Shown piece by piece: positions 59,230 to 64,000 of a DNA stretch of 64,000 bases. Under the pieces are notes generated by a model, which was not told the DNA's origin, did no database searches, and saw only the letters and a program-made list of their open reading frames with translations. The translations under genes and the position numbers were made by a program. Origin of the DNA: Cellvibrio sp. UBA7661 (GTDB lineage: Bacteria; Pseudomonadota; Gammaproteobacteria; Pseudomonadales; Cellvibrionaceae); NCBI GenBank assembly GCA_002483365.1, contig DLHT01000019.1, forward strand, positions 50,363-114,362, in the 5' to 3' direction. Every line of letters starts with the position of its first letter. Positions within the stretch are counted from its first letter, which is position 1.

Positions 59230-60741
59230 ATGAAACCCTTACAGAAAATTTTAATTGTTGGTGGCGGTACAGCCGGTTGGATCGCTGCCTCTATGATCGC
59301 AAAACAACTTCAGAAACAAGATGGTAATCCCTCAGCCGTACAGATTGAATTGGTGGAATCAGAAGAAATTGGCACTATCGGTGTGGGTGAATCTACCATT
59401 CCACCTTTTCTGGAAATGTTGAAAAATCTGGAAATCAATGAGCAGGAATTTATCAAATACGCACAGGCCAGCTTTAAGTTGGGTATTCAATTTACTGATT
59501 GGCGGGTCAAGGGAGAATCCTATTTTCACCCCTTTGGTACTATCACAGCGGGAATGACGGAATATACGTTTTATCAAACCTGGTTAAAAAGTTTTCACCA
59601 AGGTGATGACTTCGCACTGCAGGATTTTTCTCCTTGTAATGTGATGGCCAAAAATGGTCGTTTTTATTTGCCACAACTTGCAGAAAAAACGGCAATTGGT
59701 GAAGCGCGCTATGCATTGCATTTGGACGCCAAGTTAGTTGCAGAATATTTGCGTAAATATGCCGAAGCAATGGGAGTTAAACGTACCGAAGGCAAGGTAA
59801 TGCAGGTAGTACAGCGCGACGATGGCGCTATCGCCAAAGTCGTCCTGCGCTCTGGGGAAGAAATTGAAGCGGATTTTTTTATTGACTGCAGTGGTTTTCA
59901 TGCACTGTTAATTGAAAAAACCTTGGGGTCAAGCTACTGCGATTGGACGCATTATTTGCCCTGCGACCGCGCGGTAGCTGTGCAAACCGAAAATATTGGC
60001 GATACCACACCCTATACCCGTGCAACTGCACGTGACCATGGTTGGACATGGCGCATTCCATTACAGCGCCGCACAGGTAACGGTTACGTTTATTCCAGCC
60101 AATTTTGTAGCGATGACGAGGCCATTAATACCTTGCTGAGTGTGGTAGATGGAAAACCATTAATTGAGCCACGGGTCATTCCGTTTAAAACCGGCGTGCG
60201 TAAGGAGATCTGGAAGAAAAATTGTCTGGCAATTGGTTTGGCCTCGGGCTTCATTGAGCCGCTCGAATCTACAGCGATTCATTTGGTGGTGCGCGGTGTT
60301 ATCCACTTTATGCGTAACTTTCCTGATCAGGATTGTGAGCCTGCGTTAATTCATCAATACAATCGTCGTATGACGATGGAATACGAAGAGATTCGCGATT
60401 TTATCGTGTTGCATTATTGTTTGACCGAGCGTGAGGACACGCCATTCTGGCGCTGGTGTAAAAATATGGAATTGCCGCCGTCGCTGCAGGAAATGATTGA
60501 TTATTTTAATGTTCAAGGCGGCTTGCCGGAAATGATTGATGCACTTTTCCAGCCGATCAACTGGCGTTCAGTTTGTGAAGGTATGGGGCTCCGACCCAAA
60601 AAGTACTCTCCTATTTTAATAGAGGATGACTATTCAGTGGCACGCAAAAATTTGTTGGCCTATCGTGAGGTGCTGGAAACATTTATTAATAAATTGCCAA
60701 CACATGATCAATTTATTCGCGATAACTGTTCGGCGTATTAA
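59230..60741 (+). CDS. Flavin-dependent (tryptophan-halogenase family) halogenase 4
   Basis: 503 residues. FAD loop GGGTAGWI at 11-18, GVGEST, WTWRIPLQR, catalytic Lys83 (ASFKLGIQFTDW) and Glu346 (EPLEST). Predicted active; a GGGAAG box precedes the ATG. It is the last gene of the TBDR 2 operon, followed by a REP-like palindrome and a bidirectional terminator, exactly as at the end of the first cluster. Confidence 0.88.
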   Translation: MKPLQKILIVGGGTAGWIAASMIAKQLQKQDGNPSAVQIELVESEEIGTIGVGESTIPPFLEMLKNLEINEQEFIKYAQASFKLGIQFTDWRVKGESYFHPFGTITAGMTEYTFYQTWLKSFHQGDDFALQDFSPCNVMAKNGRFYLPQLAEKTAIGEARYALHLDAKLVAEYLRKYAEAMGVKRTEGKVMQVVQRDDGAIAKVVLRSGEEIEADFFIDCSGFHALLIEKTLGSSYCDWTHYLPCDRAVAVQTENIGDTTPYTRATARDHGWTWRIPLQRRTGNGYVYSSQFCSDDEAINTLLSVVDGKPLIEPRVIPFKTGVRKEIWKKNCLAIGLASGFIEPLESTAIHLVVRGVIHFMRNFPDQDCEPALIHQYNRRMTMEYEEIRDFIVLHYCLTEREDTPFWRWCKNMELPPSLQEMIDYFNVQGGLPEMIDALFQPINWRSVCEGMGLRPKKYSPILIEDDYSVARKNLLAYREVLETFINKLPTHDQFIRDNCSAY

Positions 60742-60748
60742 CAGAAAC

Positions 60749-60776
60749 GAATGGACTCCCGCAAGCGGGAGTGACG
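60749..60776 (+). repeat. REP-like palindrome, copy 4
   Basis: Core ACTCCCGC-AA-GCGGGAGT with flanking ATGG and GACG, 7 bases after the halogenase 4 stop. Confidence 0.75.
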
Positions 60777-60786
60777 ATATGTACTC

Positions 60787-60818
60787 AAAAGCCTGCTGGA
60801 GTAATCCAGCAGGCTTTT
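60787..60818. terminator. Bidirectional terminator between convergent genes
   Basis: 14-bp stem AAAAGCCTGCTGGA / TCCAGCAGGCTTTT with a 4-base loop, serving the halogenase operon and the GH87 gene. Confidence 0.9.
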
Positions 60819-60844
60819 GCATTTCCTGGCATTTAATTATCGGG

Positions 60845-63800
60845 TTATCTCACCGTAATGGTGATGTCACCCGGGCAATCATTTTTAATATTGACGGCAT
60901 TGTTTGTCAGCGTCAGGTTATTAAATTCCACTTGTCCCGCCGCGCAACCTTGCCCTGCCTCTGGCATCGGGTTGGCCCAAATGCCATAACCGGAGCGGTT
61001 GGGGTAAGACGGGTGTGGCATAGCGCCGGAAATTTTCACGTTGGTAAATACGGTGTCCTGGAAAATATTTTGCCGCTGGCCGCCCACATAATTGGTTTGG
61101 AACATAATGCCGTGGAAGGTGGGGTCAATAATATCCAGATCGCGCACGCGAATTCCCTGAAAACTTTTTGATGCAGAGAACATCCAAAGCGCGGGGAATA
61201 CCTGGTTATTCCAGAAGGTGCCGCCAGAGCGCAAAATGGTAATGCCTTCAAAATTGGTGGTCGGGTTGGATTGGAACCCGGTAAACGGATAACCAAAATC
61301 CAGCGAGCTGATAGTTACACCGGAATAGACCAATGCATCTTCCACATGGATATTTTTGAAGGTATTACCTTGCCCGCCATAAACCGCCATGCCTGCAGCG
61401 CGCCAGGGTGTCATCGCGGTTAAATTTTCAAACAAATTGTTTTGCACAATGCCGCCGCCATTATCAGTTGCCGCAAACAGTGCAAAGCTATCATCACCCG
61501 TAGTGCGCGCTTCGTTATTCACTACGTGGTTGCCACTGCTGCCGTTGGTAAAGTTAAGTCCATCGGCAAACAGGTTGCGCATGCGTGAATTTTTAATAGT
61601 GATGTTGTGAACACTGGCACCCCAGAACATACAGACTTGATGCTCTGCCCACACGTTGTCGATCGTCATATTGGATACGCCATTCCAATCAAACACTTTA
61701 CCTGGGCCATTAATGCGGCTGGTGTAATTGCCAAAAAAGGCAAAATTGGCGAAGGTTGAACCATTGGCAGAATTGCTAACGGCAAAACCGGCATCGGTAT
61801 TGTTTTGATTGGAAGGCGTTTCAAAACGGGTATACCAAGGGCCAGCACCAATCACTTGAATCGCTTTGCCGTACACCTGGAATTTGTTTGACGTTTGATA
61901 AACACCGGCAGGCAAATAAACGCCCAACGCATTGCCCATGCGTGCTTGGTCCAATGCATTTTGTACTGCCTGATGGGTAAATCCACTCGGTGTAATAAAC
62001 GCACTGGGATTGGGGTTTGGAATCGGCGCTACCTGTTCGAGGCTGATAAAATCAATTGCGTATTGCGAGGTGTTTTGTGCATCTTTTTGCAAACGAATTT
62101 TACTTCCGCTTGGAATGGTGCGATCAAACATAATGTTCGCTTCATCGTAAATATGACGCGCAGGGCCAGCACTTGGGCTGTTGATCGGGTTGTCTTCATT
62201 GCCATACACCCACGCATATTTTGATGTTAGCGTAATCGATTTTTCAAACTGGCCATTCACGTAAATGTTCAGTGTCGCGGTAATGCCATCGCCACCCGGT
62301 GCATCGGGAATGGAATAGCGAGTGACCAAGGTGTTGGTACTTTCGTTAGTGGTAAATTCCACATAGCTACCGGTGCCATTGAGTGTCACTGCACGACGGC
62401 CAGACGCTTCACCGGCGATATCACCAATATTTCGATTGGGTCCAACAATTTGTGCGCCGCCGCCAACCGTTGCACTCTCTGCCTGATAAATTTTATAAGG
62501 CATATTGGCACCGCGTTGAGTACCGGGGTTTGGATTTTGGTTTTCTGCCAGTGTTGTTCCTGTTGCGGTTGTACTCAACGCAGAATTTCCAAATTGGTTG
62601 TACGCGCGAACCTGGTATTGATAACTCGTGCTCGCGGTTAAACCTGTGTCTTGATAGTAAGTGGCGGTGACATCGGCAACTTGTACGCCGTTGCGCAACA
62701 CTTTATAGCCGCTTGCCAAATCCGCTGCATCCCAACTTAAAAATAATGTGGATGAAGTGCCGCCCGCAATTGCAACATTCTGCGGAGTCGCCGGTGGTAC
62801 CGGATCAGGATAACCATGTACTTCAAATTCGGAGATTTGCGCTGCAGGCCAACCGGTGTTGCCGGTGACATTAATGCGCACAAAACGTGTGGCAGTTTCA
62901 GTGAAGTTAATCGTCACGGTATTGGCCGATGCTGGATTAAAACTGTATCCGGATGAATTTACCAAATTGGTAAATGCAGTACCGTTGCTGCTACCAAGAA
63001 CTGACAAGGTTTGCGTGCGGGTTGCCCATGCTGCATCGTTTGGTAATTTCAAAATCACTTTGCTCACGCGATGGGTGCTACCCAAATCGATGGTGAGTGT
63101 TTGTGGGAAGGCGTTGTTATTACTTTCCCAATAGCTCGCCTGGTTGTTATCCACCGCGTTAGTGGCCGGTGTATGCCCGAGCGATGTACTTGCCACAATC
63201 GGTTTGCCTGCAGAGACTTTTACCACCAACGGATTTTGGTTATTGGTATCGGTAGTCACACTTACGCTATTGCTTTGCGCAGAGCTCCCCGCTGCATTAA
63301 ACGCACGCACTGTATACGCATAAGTGGTGCCTGCACTTAAACCGCTATCGGTGTAAGTGGTACCGGTGGTTGTGGTGACCACATTACCATTGCGCAAAAT
63401 TTCATAACCATCAGCACCGCTTGCGGCTGTCCAGGACAGTGAAACACTCGATGTGGTTTTTCCAGTAGACGATAAATTTTGCGGTACCGCAGGAACGGCA
63501 GGCGCATTATCGTTACTGAATTGCAGCCAATTCACATTAAACAAACCACCTGCGGCAGTCCCTTTAAAGACCAGATACAAATCATGCGTGCCCATCGCCG
63601 AAACGTTCGCGGTTTTGGTTGTCCAGTTTTGCCAGCCGCCCGTGTTGGTCACAGCGATAGTGCCAATCAGTGAACCGCTCACGCCACCCAAACGCATTTC
63701 AATCGTACCGCCTGCGGTGTTAGTTGCAACGCGCGCACTCACTTTATTTACGCCAGTACCGAAATTCACATTGTTGAAAGCAACCCAATCGCCATCGTCA

Positions 63801-64000
63801 ATCCAACCGATATTACTGCCACCACCGGTATCTGAAGTGCCTTCGGTTTGAATGCCACTCATGCTGTTGTACGAGGTTGCTTTGATTTGTGCAAAAGCAT
63901 CGCGTGGTGGAGTCTGGTTATCGCCAAACACTTCCAGTTCTGAAATTTGCGCTGCAGGCCAACCGGTGTTGCTCGCGACATTCACCCGCACATAGCGCGC
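60845..64000 (-). CDS. Secreted GH87 alpha-1,3-glucanase (mycodextranase type), 5' end outside the window
   Basis: At least 1048 residues; the gene continues beyond 64000, so the N-terminus and signal peptide are not seen. Visible order: end of an F5/8-type C (discoidin) domain, a CBM6-like module, an FN3 domain, a second F5/8-type C domain, a second FN3 domain, then the GH87 unit, a beta-sandwich followed by a right-handed beta-helix. The catalytic region has Asp in ADGLNF (codon 61564-61562) and an Asp pair 23 and 24 residues later in TGDDSF (61495-61490), the D..DD arrangement of the three essential aspartates of GH87. It cleaves alpha-1,3 (or mixed alpha-1,3/1,4) glucan outside the cell. 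The carbohydrate-binding and FN3 modules support a secreted role. Confidence 0.85.
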   Translation of the reverse strand, partial: ARYVRVNVASNTGWPAAQISELEVFGDNQTPPRDAFAQIKATSYNSMSGIQTEGTSDTGGGSNIGWIDDGDWVAFNNVNFGTGVNKVSARVATNTAGGTIEMRLGGVSGSLIGTIAVTNTGGWQNWTTKTANVSAMGTHDLYLVFKGTAAGGLFNVNWLQFSNDNAPAVPAVPQNLSSTGKTTSSVSLSWTAASGADGYEILRNGNVVTTTTGTTYTDSGLSAGTTYAYTVRAFNAAGSSAQSNSVSVTTDTNNQNPLVVKVSAGKPIVASTSLGHTPATNAVDNNQASYWESNNNAFPQTLTIDLGSTHRVSKVILKLPNDAAWATRTQTLSVLGSSNGTAFTNLVNSSGYSFNPASANTVTINFTETATRFVRINVTGNTGWPAAQISEFEVHGYPDPVPPATPQNVAIAGGTSSTLFLSWDAADLASGYKVLRNGVQVADVTATYYQDTGLTASTSYQYQVRAYNQFGNSALSTTATGTTLAENQNPNPGTQRGANMPYKIYQAESATVGGGAQIVGPNRNIGDIAGEASGRRAVTLNGTGSYVEFTTNESTNTLVTRYSIPDAPGGDGITATLNIYVNGQFEKSITLTSKYAWVYGNEDNPINSPSAGPARHIYDEANIMFDRTIPSGSKIRLQKDAQNTSQYAIDFISLEQVAPIPNPNPSAFITPSGFTHQAVQNALDQARMGNALGVYLPAGVYQTSNKFQVYGKAIQVIGAGPWYTRFETPSNQNNTDAGFAVSNSANGSTFANFAFFGNYTSRINGPGKVFDWNGVSNMTIDNVWAEHQVCMFWGASVHNITIKNSRMRNLFADGLNFTNGSSGNHVVNNEARTTGDDSFALFAATDNGGGIVQNNLFENLTAMTPWRAAGMAVYGGQGNTFKNIHVEDALVYSGVTISSLDFGYPFTGFQSNPTTNFEGITILRSGGTFWNNQVFPALWMFSASKSFQGIRVRDLDIIDPTFHGIMFQTNYVGGQRQNIFQDTVFTNVKISGAMPHPSYPNRSGYGIWANPMPEAGQGCAAGQVEFNNLTLTNNAVNIKNDCPGDITITVR

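Noticed and set aside
1..64000. CRISPR arrays, tRNA/rRNA genes, insertion sequences, phage
   Set aside because: None seen on reading both strands; the only repeats are the REP-like palindromes and internal protein-domain repeats.

Overview
The window looks like chromosome of a Cellvibrio-type gammaproteobacterium (Cellvibrionaceae). The evidence is the housekeeping order nnr-tsaE-amiC-mutL-miaA-hfq-hflX-hflK-hflC-hisZ-purA, several large TonB-dependent receptors (TBDRs) of the carbohydrate type, and a multi-domain secreted glucanase. The genus is inferred from gene content only. I see no tRNA, rRNA, CRISPR array, insertion sequence, integrase or replication origin.

Region by region. (1) 1-5.3 kb: a periplasmic TPR protein, then a minus-strand c-di-GMP group (GAF-GGDEF cyclase, PilZ protein, DUF1631-like coiled-coil protein). 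(2) 5.4-22.7 kb: the conserved housekeeping block, interrupted between tsaE and amiC by a periplasmic-sensor GGDEF/EAL protein and an outer-membrane TraF-like protein. (3) 22.7-31 kb: a TBDR with a LacI-type operator upstream, followed by three flavin-dependent halogenase-like genes; the middle one has lost both catalytic residues and the usual FAD loop. (4) 31-38.2 kb, minus strand: a PEP-CTERM protein, a BtuB-like TBDR, a giant secreted cytochrome c/beta-propeller protein and a DUF1080 protein. (5) 38.3-43.8 kb: two divergent L,D-transpeptidases, then a 733-residue tubulin/FtsZ-superfamily protein carrying a perfect GGGTGSG loop. (6) 43.9-52 kb: a carboxylesterase; a minus-strand DUF1428-VOC-YCII-GyrI operon preceded by an ECF42-type promoter; a KefB-type antiporter; a DUF4256 gene coupled to a polysaccharide deacetylase; and an ECF42 sigma factor. 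(7) 52-64 kb: an MFS sugar transporter divergent from a second TBDR, three LacI-type operators between them, two more halogenase-like genes, and on the opposite strand a GH87 alpha-1,3-glucanase that runs off the window end.

How it fits together. The second TBDR locus reads as an alpha-glucan uptake locus (secreted GH87, TBDR, MFS permease, LacI-type control) carrying halogenases of unknown substrate; the first TBDR locus is a paralogous arrangement. The ECF42 sigma factor and the small-protein operon form a plausible regulon. Four copies of a REP-like palindrome lie just after gene ends, two of them at the ends of the two halogenase operons. The strongest candidates for undescribed biology are the tubulin-like protein at 41.6-43.8 kb and the intact but catalytically dead halogenase paralogue at 27.9-29.4 kb.
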